Assembly: GCA_947623455.1 (NCBI GenBank) | Contig: OX392540.1 | Coordinates: forward strand, 8,015,432 to 8,079,431 | Length of the DNA: 64,000 nt | Reading direction: 5' to 3' | Origin: Mimachlamys varia | Taxonomy: Eukaryota; Mollusca; Bivalvia; Pectinida; Pectinidae | Shown: piece after piece, positions 1 through 13,151 of the stretch | Layout: every line of letters begins with the position of its first letter | Numbering within the stretch: position 1 is the first letter of the stretch | Program-made: the position numbers and the translations under genes | Notes under the pieces: model-generated | The model's input: the letters and a program-made list of their open reading frames with translations, nothing else | What the model was told of the DNA's origin: nothing | Database searches by the model: none

Positions 1-828
1 TACAAACTTTATCGTACATTGTACAGGTGTATACTGAGGAGGAGAGATAAGTATAGCTACACTTGAAGCTTTCAGTAAGATCGACCAACTCGTCTCAGCG
101 TGTGTATCTGCTATGATGCATATCGCTTGTTTATATTTCAGATCCCGTTTTATCATTGGTGTTTTGATACCAACCTAAACCACAAAATGAAACTATCAAT
201 GTTTTGCTAACATAATATATTCCAGATGCGTTCTTTAACCAGGCAGGCCAAACAAATAAAAAGGGAATAGTATCTTGATAATAAAGCCGAATCCGTTTAA
301 TTGAATTTTTAGCAAATAAGACAATAGCATGATTGTGTATGTAAATGTAAAAATAAAACAATGGGATATAGCATCAATCCTGAAGACAACTTAAGACAAA
401 ATTGTATCGCACGTCACAATTGTAGGTTAAATGCAACAGTGGAAAGCTGAGTGTAAGGGATACATATTGGCGAAGTTAAACAACCAGAGAAATAAACAAT
501 TGTCATTGCATTTATGATATATCTAGTTGTTATGTCAAGGCCATGGGATGCTTAAATACTTGGAGCAACACGAGACGTTCTATACATAAAATCGCTGTAC
601 TGACAAAATGCCTAATGGAAACGCTTTGTATGCCCAGCATCAAATGCAAGGGCTAGGACTCGTCATCGATCAGAGAGGCCAATATCGGAAAACGGTAAAG
701 ATCATGAAATCTTAGAATCGAATATACTGTTCATATCCAACCAAACCAAAATAAATATATTTAGTCGAACATAAATAAATCAGCAATGCATATACTACCA
801 CCTGTTTCAACTACCTACCAAGGGAAAG
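1..828. other. Intergenic, nothing recognised
   Basis: AT-rich sequence. The only open frame is a short 76-codon one on the minus strand without any recognisable domain or splice context. I see no gene, RNA or repeat here. Confidence 0.5.
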
Positions 829-980
829 TTTAGTTTGGTTTATTTTGTTTTATGTCCTATTAACAGTCAGTGTCATTTCAGGACGTGCCAGGGTTTGGAG
901 TTGGAGAAAAGCTAGACCGAAACCACCGGTCAGTACTTGGTAATTGTCTCACGTAAGTTTCGAACTCGCTCGCAGACGTC
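829..980 (-). mobile_element. SINE fragment (minus strand)
   Basis: Read on the minus strand this ends in a tail that says 'gttaataggacataaaac' after a block close to 'tactgaccggtggttt', 'ttctcc' and 'ccctggcacgtcctgaaatgac'. The same block order occurs in the intact SINE at 46477-46666 and in the fragment at 63826-63945. The tRNA-like head seems missing or very eroded, so this is an old 5'-truncated copy. The boundaries are approximate. Confidence 0.65.
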
Positions 981-2388
981 ATAATGTCATTTGAAAGTGG
1001 TGACAATATGAAACACTCCTACAAGGTGGTGCTTACTTAATTAACAAAACCAATTATGCAATATTTGGATTATTCACACCATTATTGTCAATTTCTCGAA
1101 AATAAATATATATTTTTAAAAATATACTGTACATTGAAAGTTATAATTTTTGTATATTGAATTTGTACTTTGATATCTTATTTGCCTCAAATTCATTTGA
1201 TTTTCCTTATATACTTACATATGAATCTACTCTATTCCCTCGATTATACGTTCGCTCTTTCTTATGTGACTTATGTATACCTATAATCTATACAAGTATG
1301 TGATATATGAAGTAATCGCAACAGTGCGGAAAAAAATAAATTGTCAAATGCTCAAGTATATCCATCCCTTTATCACGATACACAAACAATACATGTTACA
1401 TCGCATAAACATAATATACATGCATAAAACATAAAACCAAGTTTGACAATTTCTTTGTCCGTTTTGCCACAATTACTTCAACAATTATATATATCTTTCA
1501 AGTAATACGCATCCAACTAACATTCGTTTGTTAGGACCCAGTACACATATCGGATCAGACCGTCGATATTACTTATTAGACCTTATAATCTATATATTTG
1601 TATGATAGTTATTCAAAAATTGATTCGATTAATTAGCGATCTCCGAAGACCTGGTCTCAAACGTATCATCATATGCCCTTACACCTATTATTATGTTGGC
1701 GTGGCCATCCTCGGTTCTAGTGTTGCTGTCCGTTGCTGATCACACAGTACTACTGAGAACTCATAATAATGGTCTGAGCATTACAAAGGAATTATAACCA
1801 TCGGAAGCTGACTCTTAGTAGCATTAAGAAAGCGAACCTTTTTTCATTTCATGTTTACTTAGAATGGAACTTCTGAAACCATAGAACATTGATCTTTATA
1901 TATTTGTTCATATCCATATCATAGTTCGTTTAAGTACATCTACTATGGCAATACTAAAGGTATAAGCGTTTTCGTTTTTGTTTGTTTGTTAGTTGTTGTT
2001 TTTTTCGTTTCTTTTTTTTTTTATCTCGGGGCGATTAAATATAAAACCCGGCATACAGCTTTTCAATCATAAACAATGTTGAAATATCCGATTCCCCAAA
2101 TTGTTATCAACGTAAATAGTTTTGTGACAGCATAATGCATACAATGGCTCATTTATTCTCAATACCATAATTTCCTATGTAGAAGTACATACGTACATTT
2201 ACAATGCAGTATGTTTTTACATATAATGCATATGTATCCGAAGAAATTGATTAACCACACTTTCAGGTCAACCATCAAAGCTTTATCTTATCTTTTTAGA
2301 TACGATTCAATTAGCAAGCAGTATTTATCTATCAGGTCATCGTCATGTTTCTGCCATCTGTGGTAGTGATGCTCAACAAGCTTCTTAT
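981..2388. other. Intergenic, nothing recognised
   Basis: AT-rich sequence with a T-rich run near 1980-2025. No splice-linked open frame, RNA gene or repeat copy was recognised. Confidence 0.45.
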
Positions 2389-3960
2389 CAAGTAACAGGA
2401 ATGGAACACAGCTATGTAAAAGGAGCTTAATAGGAACACAAAGGCATGATTGAGTATGAATGGTGATATACGGTATTGTGATAGAGTAACAAGGCTTAAG
2501 TAACAGGAAAGGAACACAGTTATATAACAGGAGCTTAAGAGGAGCACAGCGGTATAGTTAAGGTGGGATGATGATTTACGGTATTGTGATAGAGTAACAA
2601 TGCTTAAGTAACAGGAAAGGAACAAAACGATATGAAACGAACTGAAGAGGAGCACAGCGGTATGGTTAAGTATGAATGATGTTAAACGGTATTGTGTTAG
2701 AGTAACAATACTTAAGTTACATAAAAGGAACACAACTATTTGATACGAGCTTAAGATGAGCACAGCGGTATTGTTAAGTAGGGATGATGATATACGGTAT
2801 TGTGATAAAGTAACAATACTTAAGTTACATAAATGGAACACAGCTATATGAAACGAGCTTAAGAGGAGCAGATCGATATGGTTAAGTATGAATGATGTTA
2901 AACGGTATTGTGTTAGAGTAACAATGCTTAAGTAACAGGAAAGGAACACAACTATATGATACGAGCTTAAGAGAAGCACAGTGGTATGGTTAAGTAGAAA
3001 TGATATACACTATTTTGATAGAGTAAAACTGCTTCAGAAATATGAAAGGAACACAGCAATATGATACGAGCTTAAGAGGTACACAGTGGCATAGTTGAGT
3101 AGGAATGATGATATGCGTTGTGATGGAGTAACAATGCTGATTTCCTGTTTTACAATTTAGTAACATACATTGAACACAGCTATATGAAACGAGCTTAAGT
3201 GGAACACGGCGGTATGGTGAAGTATTAATGTTGATATACGGTATAGCGATACAATAATAACCTTGATTCACTGTTGTATAATTAAGTAACATAATAGAAC
3301 ACAACTATATGATACGAGGTAAAAAGGAACACGGCGGTATGATGGAGTAACAATGCTGAATTACTGTTTTATAATTTAGTAACATACATTGAACACACTA
3401 TATGGAACGAGCTTAAGTGGAACACGGCGGTATGGTGAAGTATTAATGTTGATATACGGTATAGCGATACAATAATAACCTTGATTCACTGTTGTATAAT
3501 TAAGTAACATAATAGAACACAACTATATGATACGAGGTAAAAAGAAACACGGCGGTATGATGGAGTAACAATGCTGAATTACTGTTTTATAATTTAGTAA
3601 CATACATTGAACACAGCTATATGAAACGAGCTTAAGTGGAACACGGCGGTATGATAGAGTATTAATGAAGATATAAGAGGAACACAGCTGTATGGTTAAG
3701 TAGGAATGAGGATAATCGGGATTGTGATAGAGTAACAATGCTGATTAACTGTTGTATAAATAAGTAACAGAAATTGAGCACAGCTATATGGAACGAGCTA
3801 ATACAGTATTGTGATGGATGAACAATACTTCAGTAGTAAGAATAGAACACAACTATATGATATGAGCTAAAGAGGAACAAGGCGGCGAGTTTAAGTAGGA
3901 ATTATGATTTTTGCAGTATTATTGATGGAATAACAATATGTAATCCCTGCTGTATAATTA
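2389..3960. repeat. 1.6-kb minisatellite, about 108-bp units, with 216-bp higher-order part
   Basis: The unit contains 'taacaggaaaggaacaca', 'gagcttaagaggagcaca', 'cggtattgtgatagagtaac' and returns about every 108 bp (for example near 2391, 2498 and 2606). From about 3000 onward units become longer and diverged. The blocks at about 3297-3400 and 3513-3615 are near-identical, giving a 216-bp higher-order period. Because 108 is divisible by three, the minus strand shows long Ser/Leu-rich open frames with a 36-residue period. These are a by-product of the repeat and not evidence of a gene. Confidence 0.85.
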
Positions 3961-4634
3961 ATCAGCCATTGTTACTTATCGCTTTTACATATGCAACAGT
4001 TATAAATTATACATTTTGCTTTAAGATAAGAAAAGGCGATGACTTACTTTTCATTCTTAAATAACAATGGTGATTACACATTTCGTGATTTAGTCAAAAT
4101 TATGATTGACATGTTTATGGTCAAGTAACGAGCATACGTTGTAATCAATTGATCCAATAACAAAAGTTTTAAAAGTTTCGTAAATAACAAGAATAGAGCA
4201 CAGCGAAGTGATTAACGAAAATTGATTGTTTGCAGCGAGATTAAGAACAAGGATGTCTAACAAATGCTTGATTAAATGCATACATCGCTCGGGGGCTTTT
4301 ACATGCTTCGTAGAGCTTTCAACAACGATTTGCTGCTTTGAAATAATTTGACAGACCCCACCTTAATTTACTTAATCTCAAAAAGTATTAACATCTTGAA
4401 ATTCTGAAACTGTCATTTACAGCACGCACCAAAAATCTCAAAAGTAAGAAAACAAATCTTAAAACTTATTCGGCTACGGAATCGATTGTACCAGAGAAAA
4501 ATCGTCAATTACACCGCCATACTTTTTTTTCAGGAACTCAATCTGCTGCATGCGTTTCATATGGAAACGAAATTGCTCGTAATTGCATAACTGTCAATGA
4601 AGAGGATTTAATTCAAGTGTGCTCAAAGACTTAC

Positions 4635-4691
4635 CTTCGATGCTTCAATAGAGTTGAGAAACTTTTTGAGGAATTCGTCTTCGTCTGTCAT
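4635..4691 (-). CDS. First coding exon of an unidentified gene
   Basis: On the minus strand an ATG at 4691-4689 with A at -3 opens a 57-nt, 19-codon exon reading MTDEDEFLKKFLNSIEASK. It ends in AAG followed directly by a consensus donor GTAAGT at 4634-4629. The exon ends in phase 0. The peptide is acidic then amphipathic, as in many cytosolic or nuclear protein starts. I do not recognise the family. Transcription would run leftward toward position 1; downstream exons were not found by eye in 1-4600, where a minisatellite would lie in the intron. The call rests on the start context, the perfect donor and the codon-like composition. It could still be chance. Confidence 0.5.
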
Positions 4692-6885
4692 TCTGATTGC
4701 CGAGGATGAATTTTGCTATGAAATCCAGTGAGTTAACAATTGAAGGCTGATTCTCCCTTGCTGTTTTTAGCACTAAAGGATTAAAAAAACTTTTTTGCAG
4801 ACCCAAAAAGATCGCGTATTCAAAATCATATGATGTTTACCATCACAATTCACTTCAAAGGGATATATGAGTTATAAGGTATACAGCTTTCAGCGGCGAG
4901 ATGTCCTGACTTTGCGATGAGAAAGAAAAATATAAGCTGGAATATAAAGTCCTCAAAAAATAATTACTAGTTTCAAAAGTCAGTTTTAAAGAAAGTTCCA
5001 GTTGTAAGATCACAAATAATGTTAAACACAATATTCTATATATAAATGTTTACACCAACCTCCTGTTGAGAACAATAAAATACAATACAAGGTAAAAACA
5101 CGGTCAATACACAATATCCAGTTGATGTATAGGTTTAACACTGTTCCACGAAAGTAAGATATAAATGCGGATGAAGTGTTATGTTAAACTCACAACAAAC
5201 ATCCCAGATGCTATGTACGCTGTAGCTAATCCTCGCGGTATGTATGCGACATGTTTTAACCACGTGTAAACACAAGCCACCGATGTACGCTCCAGATATA
5301 GGGGGCGGGACATGTTGCTGCAGGCTGATGAGAGGTGACTCTTGGATACGGAGGTTGGACTACAGTGAGTGTATATACCTGGCCTAGCCTTATCCCGATC
5401 GATTACTGCTCGCAGTCGGAAAAAGCAAACTCGTATCTGTGCTTAAAACTATCGTTCATTCAAACATTTGGTGAACGATGTGTTTTTAATAGTTTATATT
5501 TACCGTATTAAAAAAAGATAAGCTGCACTGACATTTCTTATGTCAGTAGCATAACACAATATTATAAAGAAAGCAGTTTTTAGTTTGTTCAGATCAGTAT
5601 ATATCCTCAAATTAGATGTTGAAATATTTGATATTCCTAATTGAATATTTTTGACAGGTTTGATCCTATATTAGCACTCCACTCCACTTGATGTGCTACG
5701 CTCATCCAATAAATATTTTGAATCATAATCACTAAGGTTTTTATTTCATTTTTTATTTCATTTTTTTTTTTTTTACTTTTCTTCATGCATGCTTTCCTTA
5801 AATAACTTTAACCTGTTATGTTTATATGAACATCACATACTGAAACAATTGATAAATAAGCAACAACAGCGGTATTTTGATTAGAGATGTCGGTTTGAAG
5901 AGATCGATGAATCCCATTATTATGTCAAAATACGCACCATTGTCTCATCCTTAACTTTAGGTGTTACATACCACAGACAAATATAAAATATATAGTTATA
6001 TACCCGTTGTATGTTTTGTAATATTGAGCTTTGTGATTGCCATATAGCGTTACACAGTACGACTGACTACAGAAAGTCGGAAAAGAAGTGAAAAACAGAT
6101 CATACAATTGCTGGTTATCTTAACGCATCATTTTCCGAAATATACAAACATGGAAACGCAACTAGTTTATAATCATATTTAGTATAAAAAAACGTATTTC
6201 CTATCTGCTACTGACATTCGTGTTCGATTAATCTTCAATCAGTAACTTTCATTTTGAATTGTAATGATACATGTGATATTTAAGAAGAAAGATCAGCGTC
6301 CATTCCCCATGAAGCTAACCATACTTTTAAAAATGGGTATGGCTATAATGAGTTGGGCATTGTTTCGCTCCCTCGAGGAACACTAGGCGCCTAAGGTAAA
6401 GGTGTGTGGGCTAATTAAGTTAACAATCTCCACAGATATATAACGCTGTTGAATCGCTGTAGCAGGTGTTTAACGCTAATAGTTCTGGTCAGGAACTTAA
6501 TGTACTTCTACAAAAGAGGATGTGTTTTGGTATTAGATAAAGGGAATTAGAACGATACGTTTTACTGAGTACAATTACGGTTGGGATGATGGTCCTAACC
6601 TACTTAACTGTAGTCTTTGCTTTTTGGTGAATGAGTTCGAGCGATACCTAAAATATCCAAGCTTAATTAGACAGTGGCTATGATAAAAAATATATATGTA
6701 AAAAATAATCTTCATAAATGAACAATGGCACATTGTTTCGTTTGAGGGGAATTGTTTTTGTGGTTAGTGTCCAAAGAGAAAGAGTACATGGGAACCGTCG
6801 GCACTTTCCGTAAACGATTTTTTTCATTTTCATAAGCAATTTCTGATACAAAAACAGACATCAAACTACCTTGCACATTCCATAT
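4692..6885. other. Intergenic / possible upstream region of the 4691 exon
   Basis: No repeat or further exon recognised. Sequence just upstream of the 4691 start (about 4700-5420) would hold the promoter and 5' UTR of that gene if it is real, but I see no clear TATA or other core element that I would defend. Confidence 0.35.
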
Positions 6886-6912
6886 ATCATCATCATCTTC
6901 ATCATCATCATC

Positions 6913-6974
<62 letters not shown>

Positions 6975-6996
6975 TATCATCATCATCATCATCATT

Positions 6997-7036
<40 letters not shown>
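6886..7036. repeat. ATC/TCA trinucleotide microsatellite
   Basis: About 150 bp of almost pure CAT/ATC repeat with a few interruptions (TTC and TTA units). On the minus strand it reads as poly-Asp and on the plus strand as poly-Ile. Both are artefacts of the repeat. Confidence 0.97.
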
Positions 7037-7041
<5 letters not shown>

Positions 7042-7436
7042 AATTGGGGGAGCTAATAGCAACACTCACTAACCGTATGCTGTAATTGTATAATATCTAA
7101 TCAACATATGTATCTTCAATTTACTTTTTTATAATTTTATAATCACACCTTGTTTTGTCCGTTTAACTCACATGCAATAGACTGTAAACTGTAGTAAACC
7201 AATTTCTATGATTTATTTAACACAATTGCAATTATACGCAAACTATAAAGGCTTTATACATTACCTCACACAGATTCAACTACAAAACATGTAATTATAA
7301 TGTTCATTTCAGTCAGATTTAATAGTCAAAAGACCAATGTTACATACAAACTTAATAAACTTAATCTTAACCCCAGAAAAGGTTCGATTTTTTTTTCAGT
7401 TTTCGATCTATTTACTTTTAAAACAAAGATTGTCTA

Positions 7437-7620
7437 AGTGTCAACAAAACTGCAATCTTATCTGAAACTCGTTTAAACTAGGGCAAACAATGAAGGAAAC
7501 ATTTACAAAGTACATTTGAAAATGTACAAGGTATAAATACAAGCTGTTTTGCAGGAGTCTTCTGCGTCATCGACGACACCCTTCATGTACAGGTAGGTCA
7601 AATTCTAATAAATGTCGCGG
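7437..7620 (+). repeat. Dispersed repeat family A, old diverged copy
   Basis: It shares the order 'gtcaacaaaac', 'aaactagggcaaa', 'catcgacgacaccc' with the better copies at 17670-18075, 21818-22175 and 41357-41765. Only the left half is recognisable and divergence is high. Confidence 0.45.
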
Positions 7621-10461
7621 TCTCAAAAAGGGAATTGAGGCATTGAAATGTTCCTGCTCTATACCTGCGGATGAACTGCGCTGTTAGGTTTAACGTGAAA
7701 CCAAAAATGTCTGTGTGAGCGAGGATACATTTATATTTCTTAAGGGACAGACTATCATATCAAAAAGAATGAACAAAATACGTTCAAGCAGAGGAAACAT
7801 TGACTTCCGGTCACGGTCAGTCTCTGCACTCCTGAAATATGTCCGAGAAATACTGACTAAGTACCAAGAGTTATCTTTCTGATGACCGTTAAAGAATCAA
7901 AATTCTCTGATGGTTCTAGAAAGATTAATCCCTCAACTGTCACAGGTGAATAAACCTTGATTTAGCTCCCGAACAGGCTCACATAGGACGTCTCTCTTAT
8001 GACACACTTAAGGATTGAATCCTTATATTTACATTCAGGTTGATTTTGGTATTCTATGGTTATTTCTAAAACGTTGGACTTGTGCAAGTCTATGCAGCGG
8101 AAGGCGCCAATACGTGTGACGTCATCATTCACTGTGTGACGTCATCCTGATGAAATTCATAGCTGTTCCCGTATTGAAAACAACTGGAAAACGGTACAAC
8201 ACAAACACTTATTTGATCTGAAAACTGAAACAAAACCCAGGTTGTAAACAGTTTGGAAAAAGGGACTAATTCCCGCATTACTTTAAGGATGTATTTATAC
8301 GCCAACTGGAAAGTTTATCGAAAAATAACCTTCAAACATTTTGGTAGGTATATTGAGTCCAAGTTCACTAGAAATGTAAATATATAATATTGGTAACTTG
8401 ATTTTGTTCTAGTAAATGGACAGACAAACAATTACCTCTGCTTATAAAAATATATGTAATATATAAGACTGTCAGACAAACATATAGACAGGACAAAAGT
8501 TACAGAAAGTCACCGACAAACAGACATACAAAACAGAAATAGTAAATGCATAGTACTCGTTTATATAAGTACATGTACCTGAAACTAATATGCGGACAAC
8601 CAAGACAGATATGACACAGCAAATTGCCCGCAAATGTTTCTGCTTGTTTCAACAACTATGTGATGCACACTGATTTTTCAATTTTGCTATGACATATTGT
8701 AAGAATGGAGAGTGCAATATAAAGCGCTACTTCTGGTGTGTGGTCGTCTGGTGTGTCGTTTGAACCATACAAATTGACATGATGATCTCTAGTTTATATC
8801 CGGTACATTGTTTTGTTTTGGACAACAACAATTTGCCTTACTTGTGTATTTGCATTGTAACTACATAGAATTATATAAATAAAGCCTTACTGTACGAATT
8901 TTAGCATTATCATACCAATTTTGCACTATTCCACTAAATTATATTTGTTGATTGTTCGTAAATATTTCTCTTTTACAACAATTATTGTGAATGAACCAAT
9001 ATCTGTTTAAACTCTTTACGCTATAGTAGGTATATTTTCGTTTTCGGTATTTCCTACAAGTCACTAGGACAAGCTTGACTTAGTTACGCATCGCTACAAT
9101 TTCAATGGTGAGCAACTGAATCTCGGCCAGTTTATCGCGAACGAGATTCTTTTCCTCTCTCTTAGATTGGCCACGAGGTCAAGGTTACATTGATGGTGGT
9201 CTGATATCAATTTCAAAATGCCGTTATCTGTTCGTCGTACCACGAGCAGACCGTGTACGAGGTAGACTTAGAATTTTGCGGGGTTTCTCATTATCTAATC
9301 CAGAACTCGCCATTATTATTTATATCGTGATCCTTTGATAAGTAAGTATGTTTGATATTTCACATACCAATTTCTTATGATCCTCAGATAAGTGAGTTTT
9401 TTTATAGCATCCAACTGACTACTTTACACGAAAAGTCAATTCAACATCCTTCGCCATTAATACTATCGCACGTAAATACATGCAGGTCAGATGTGGCATT
9501 GATAGATTAGAATTTAACTATGTTATTGTAAATTCTTATTCAATTTAATGGCGTTTCGTTTCATCACAGCCTACATCTCAAGGTCTAACGTATTTATTTT
9601 CTTTCAAAATATAGGATTGTTTTTGTCATTATCGTTGACAGATCGAGTTACTTAATGAGGTGAAAGTGTACAAATCTAATCATTTAACACACATGATATA
9701 TATAAATACATTACCAATGACACGTTTTGTTCTCTTGATTCAAACAAAGACAATATACAAGAAGACTTTTTTCACGAATTTGCACGGTTATTTGTTTAGG
9801 ATAATAATTTTGCTCTGAGACTGTAGGAAAAATAAGAAAACAAATAAAAATGTCAACAAAACCGGGAGTTTTGAACTAAAGATAAAACACAAATTGCAAA
9901 ATGGACGAATCGTCATGCTGTTATTTCAGCTTCTGCATCTTCAGGTCTCGGTTTTCCCGGGATATTTAATCTCTTTGTCTTTTTGTTTTGCACAAAGAGT
10001 GTACTTGGTGGCCGATAATACCATCATTTTAAATTCTGCCTTCGGCTAACACTAGCCGAGGGGGTGATTGATTTAAAAACAACTTCTTATTATACTTCTA
10101 ATATTGTTTTTTTTTCTGTTATGGAATTGTTTTGTGTGTTTATGTCTTGTTAAAGGAGCGGATTGCTTCAAAAATTTGACAGCACCAGTATGTTTACATT
10201 GTTGGAATTGTTGTTTTGCCCTTTATAAGTATTTGTATCCTATAAATATCCGTTTGTAAGGATCTAGTGGTATTTGAAAAACTACCGTTGATATTACTTC
10301 TTTGACTTCTTATGGGTTCATATAAATATATAACATACCAGGCTTTTTATTATGTTTCGTGCTATATAAAAATATCGTTACCTCATTAAAGCTATTTCAA
10401 CAACTATCAAGATTAAGAGTAAATATACTTCTACCTTAAATTACTGTTTTCTGTGTATACT
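7621..10461. other. Intergenic, no gene recognised
   Basis: AT-rich DNA with no convincing exon. The only point feature is the CRE pair at 8117-8144. Blocks around 9060-9300 are less AT-rich, but I could not link them to a reading frame with splice sites. Confidence 0.4.
8117..8144. promoter_or_regulatory. Two CRE palindromes 20 bp apart
   Basis: TGACGTCA occurs at 8117-8124 and again at 8137-8144 within a short duplicated block (GTGTGACGTCATC twice). TGACGTCA is the canonical full binding site for CREB/ATF bZIP factors. No exon is attached, so function is inference only. Confidence 0.4.
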
Positions 10462-10790
10462 ACCACAATAGGTGGGTGTTATTCAACTCTCAGGGTATCA
10501 AATAATCATAACAACTGCCGAATAACATTTCTGTTGATACCACACGACGAATAAACTCTAAACGCATTTTGATTGGCTGACATGGTGAACTTTGACTGGA
10601 AACACGTCATTTCCTGATTGTTGACGACGTCATCATTTGGTGGGAAAATACGATCCGATTGTTTACAACATATTGTCCGCTGTTCATTTATATTCAATTC
10701 AATGAAACACTGATGCTTTCGAATGTAATTGTGGTAGAACTCGAATGAAATAAATACCAAATTCAACAACCACTCGTTATAAATATAAAT
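10462..10790 (-). repeat. Dispersed repeat family B, inverted copy
   Basis: Its reverse complement aligns with 11115-11525. Shared landmarks are 'taccacaat', 'ttttgattgg', 'tgttgacgacgtca', 'gggaa' and the end 'aacgagtggttgttg'. Copies B1 (here) and B2 (11115-11525) face each other across a SINE, so the whole 10462-11525 block may be one long inverted-repeat element. Confidence 0.6.
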
Positions 10791-11022
10791 TTTATTTATT
10801 TTACAACAATCATGAAACAAGTTATCCAACTTATATAAATCACTTTTGTTGGTCCGGATGTTAGCGCGAGGGGTCTTATTGTGAGAGGAAACCGGAGTAC
10901 CCGGAGAAAACTCACGTGATCGGGCAGGTGACCCCGTACCTTTTAACGTCCGGTCGGAAAATCGAACCCCGGCCGCCTTTGTGAAAGGCAAGTGCGCTAT
11001 CCACTTTACCACACGACCACCC
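10791..11022 (-). mobile_element. tRNA-derived SINE (minus strand)
   Basis: Reading from 11022 down, a tRNA-like head has a box A-like 'tggtaaagtggatagcgc' and a box B-like 'ggggttcgattttcc'. It is followed by a body with 'tcacctgcccgatcacgtga' and 'ctccgggtactccggtttcc'. An A/T-rich tail (ataaataaaatttatattta) follows. This is the usual layout of an RNA polymerase III-driven SINE. The body motif 'ctccggg.actccgg.tttcct' is shared with the SINEs at 46477 and 63826. No protein is encoded. Confidence 0.8.
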
Positions 11023-11114
11023 TAATCACTCGTTGTAACCTCTCTATATGATATACACAGAAAACAGTAACGGTTTGCACACAAATATGGTAAGGATTCC
11101 ATACCAAGTGGAGT

Positions 11115-11525
11115 AGTGTATATAAAGGTTACACAACGAGTGGTTGTTGGATATGGAATGTATTTCACTCGAATTAGTATTTTTTCAAAGTTGAAAAGAC
11201 ACTCGTGTCATTTGTAACCTTAAAAAGATAATTAACGATAGTGAAATAAATTTCATATCCAATAACCACGAGTCGTGCGACCTGTTTCTACCACAAAATT
11301 AAATCGGCAATGTCTGTGTTGATTTTTGGAGTGAACTGCGCACTATTTGCGCGAAACCGCATCATCTTGCATATATTCCCGCCCAGTTGTGACGACGTCA
11401 ACAATCGTAATTTCCGGTCAAAGGTCAACTTATCAACCAATCAAAAGTCCGGAAGGTCATATACCACTAATGGTATATAACATGGGTCTGAGGGTGGAAT
11501 AACACAGGGTATTGTGGTAGAAAAC
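11115..11525 (+). repeat. Dispersed repeat family B, with internal hairpin
   Basis: It matches 18664-19152 throughout: 'aacgagtggttgttggat', 'atttcactcga', 'gacctgtttctaccacaa', 'gtgaac.gc', 'attcccgcc.agttgtgacga', 'ggtcatata'. The first 140 bp fold on themselves: 'gagtggttgttggatatgga' near 11140 pairs with 'tcatatccaataaccac' near 11255. This is probably a MITE embedded in, or forming the end of, a longer element. No coding capacity. Confidence 0.7.
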
Positions 11526-12528
11526 ATGCTCGTAAAGATAAAGAAGGTATGGTAGTGTGTTCCAAGCAGCGGAACGTTAGGGTTGTTCTAGTATGAAACA
11601 GCGTTCTGCTCACTGAAATGGCACGTTCCGCCAGAAGAAAACGGTTCGTCGGGAACACCTTATTTGAAGCTACCAAGCTGGTTCCTATATGGCGTCCTGT
11701 GAAAGATTTTCAGACGTTCATTAAATTGTATGTAGATATCATTGTGACCTGTACAGCTGAATTCCAAGTCATATAGTGTTAAAAAATAGCGATACTTGCG
11801 TTACTTTTTCTGATTTTACGACTGAACGTGACAAAAAGGTTGTTTCGGGAAATGTCTAGTCTTTCTTTTATCTCTCACTCTCTTTCTCTCTCTCTCGCTT
11901 TCGATTATTTAATGTTTTGTCTTTCTTTGCAGACCAGTTTTAAGATAGCACAAAACAATCAAACAAAAAGTTAGAAATGCAGAATTAGTGTCGATAAAAG
12001 TCAAATCATAACTCTCAGTTCATCAGATGCAAAAAAAATGTGGTAGAACTAGGTAAATGGGTGCGAATGTTATACGGCTAAATGCATGTACAGCATATTC
12101 TATTGCGGAATAAAAAAAAAAGAAAATGTGCGGTCGACCTTGATATGTGAACTGTGAGAAACGGAATATGAATAGATAAGGGGCAATCAATTTCAATCAA
12201 AGCTTGCATTTTTTTAAAGGCCATTTATCTTGGTCCTCCCTGGAAAGACTACTTATGAATATCATACGATCGATAACCAATTTCTCTTTCTTTACCAAAG
12301 GTCAAAATTAAGTCCTATAAGCAATTATTCAAAATATTGGAAGGCAGCATGCTGCTAGCAACGAGTTTGTCCTGTGAGAATTCTTGCTGGAAATAAGCAA
12401 GTCAGCTGCTCATGCCAATCACAAAATATTCCATCAAGGACACCGAAAAGGGTTCCCAATGTCGTCTGCAAAACACTTTGTTTAAATAGATAAAAAGAAT
12501 GTGACAAAATATAAGACATGAGGAATGA

Positions 12529-12612
12529 GACCGTTATGTCGTTGGCCGGTGTGAACACGATTTTTATTACAGTGCGCAGGCGCGAAACTAACGTTTCTCC
12601 CGGTCATATGCT
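12529..12612 (+). repeat. MITE family C, partial copy
   Basis: 'aatgagaccgttatgtcgtt' through 'gtttctcccggt' repeats the left two thirds of the complete copy at 12799-12983, about 270 bp downstream in the same direction. The inverted right arm is absent. Confidence 0.6.
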
Positions 12613-12798
12613 GTAAAATTTCTGCTCTTGGTACTGTTGATTATTAAGTTAACCATACAAATGTTGTTTTCCCTAAAGTTTATGTCTTAATTGTCAAACG
12701 TTAAAAAGATGAGTGTTTTATGATAAGACGAAATTTGTCTAAAAAGATAAGATCTAGAATTAGTATGTGTTAAGTGTGACTGACAAAAGACGTCAGCC

Positions 12799-12983
12799 AT
12801 GACTTATAGGAATGAGACCGTGGTGCCATTGGCCTTTGAAACACACGAATTTTATTACAGTGGGCAGGAGCGAGACTAAAGTTTCTCCCGGTAGGTGCAG
12901 AAAATACAGAAAAAAACTTACTGTAATAAAAATCGTGATTTACAGAAGGCCAATGACATCACGGTCTCATTACTATAAGTCAT
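12799..12983. mobile_element. MITE family C, complete palindromic copy
   Basis: About 185 bp with inverted arms of about 60 bp. The left arm is 'atgacttataggaatgagac' continuing to 'ttattacagt', and the right arm is its reverse complement, 'actgtaataa' to 'ctcattactataagtcat'. The loop carries 'gtttctcccggtaggtgcag'. It is non-coding and mobilised in trans by an unknown transposase. Confidence 0.75.
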
Positions 12984-13151
12984 GTCTGTCCTTTAGTCCG
13001 TCGCATATAACACAATTTCATAGTACACGATTTGAAATTATACATTACTAGTTTAATTTTACTTCTAAATTCATAAATTACCCATATGACCCTTCTGCTT
13101 CTACATCAGTTTAGAAAGTTTGAATTCCCACCTTTTGGCCCCTGGCATCAC

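Noticed and set aside
2332..3738. Long Ser/Leu-rich minus-strand frames that look like membrane proteins
   Set aside because: The 36-residue period equals the 108-bp DNA repeat; no start context, splice sites or conservation across units.
6712..7065. Poly-Asp (minus) and poly-Ile (plus) open frames
   Set aside because: Both are readings of an ATC trinucleotide microsatellite.
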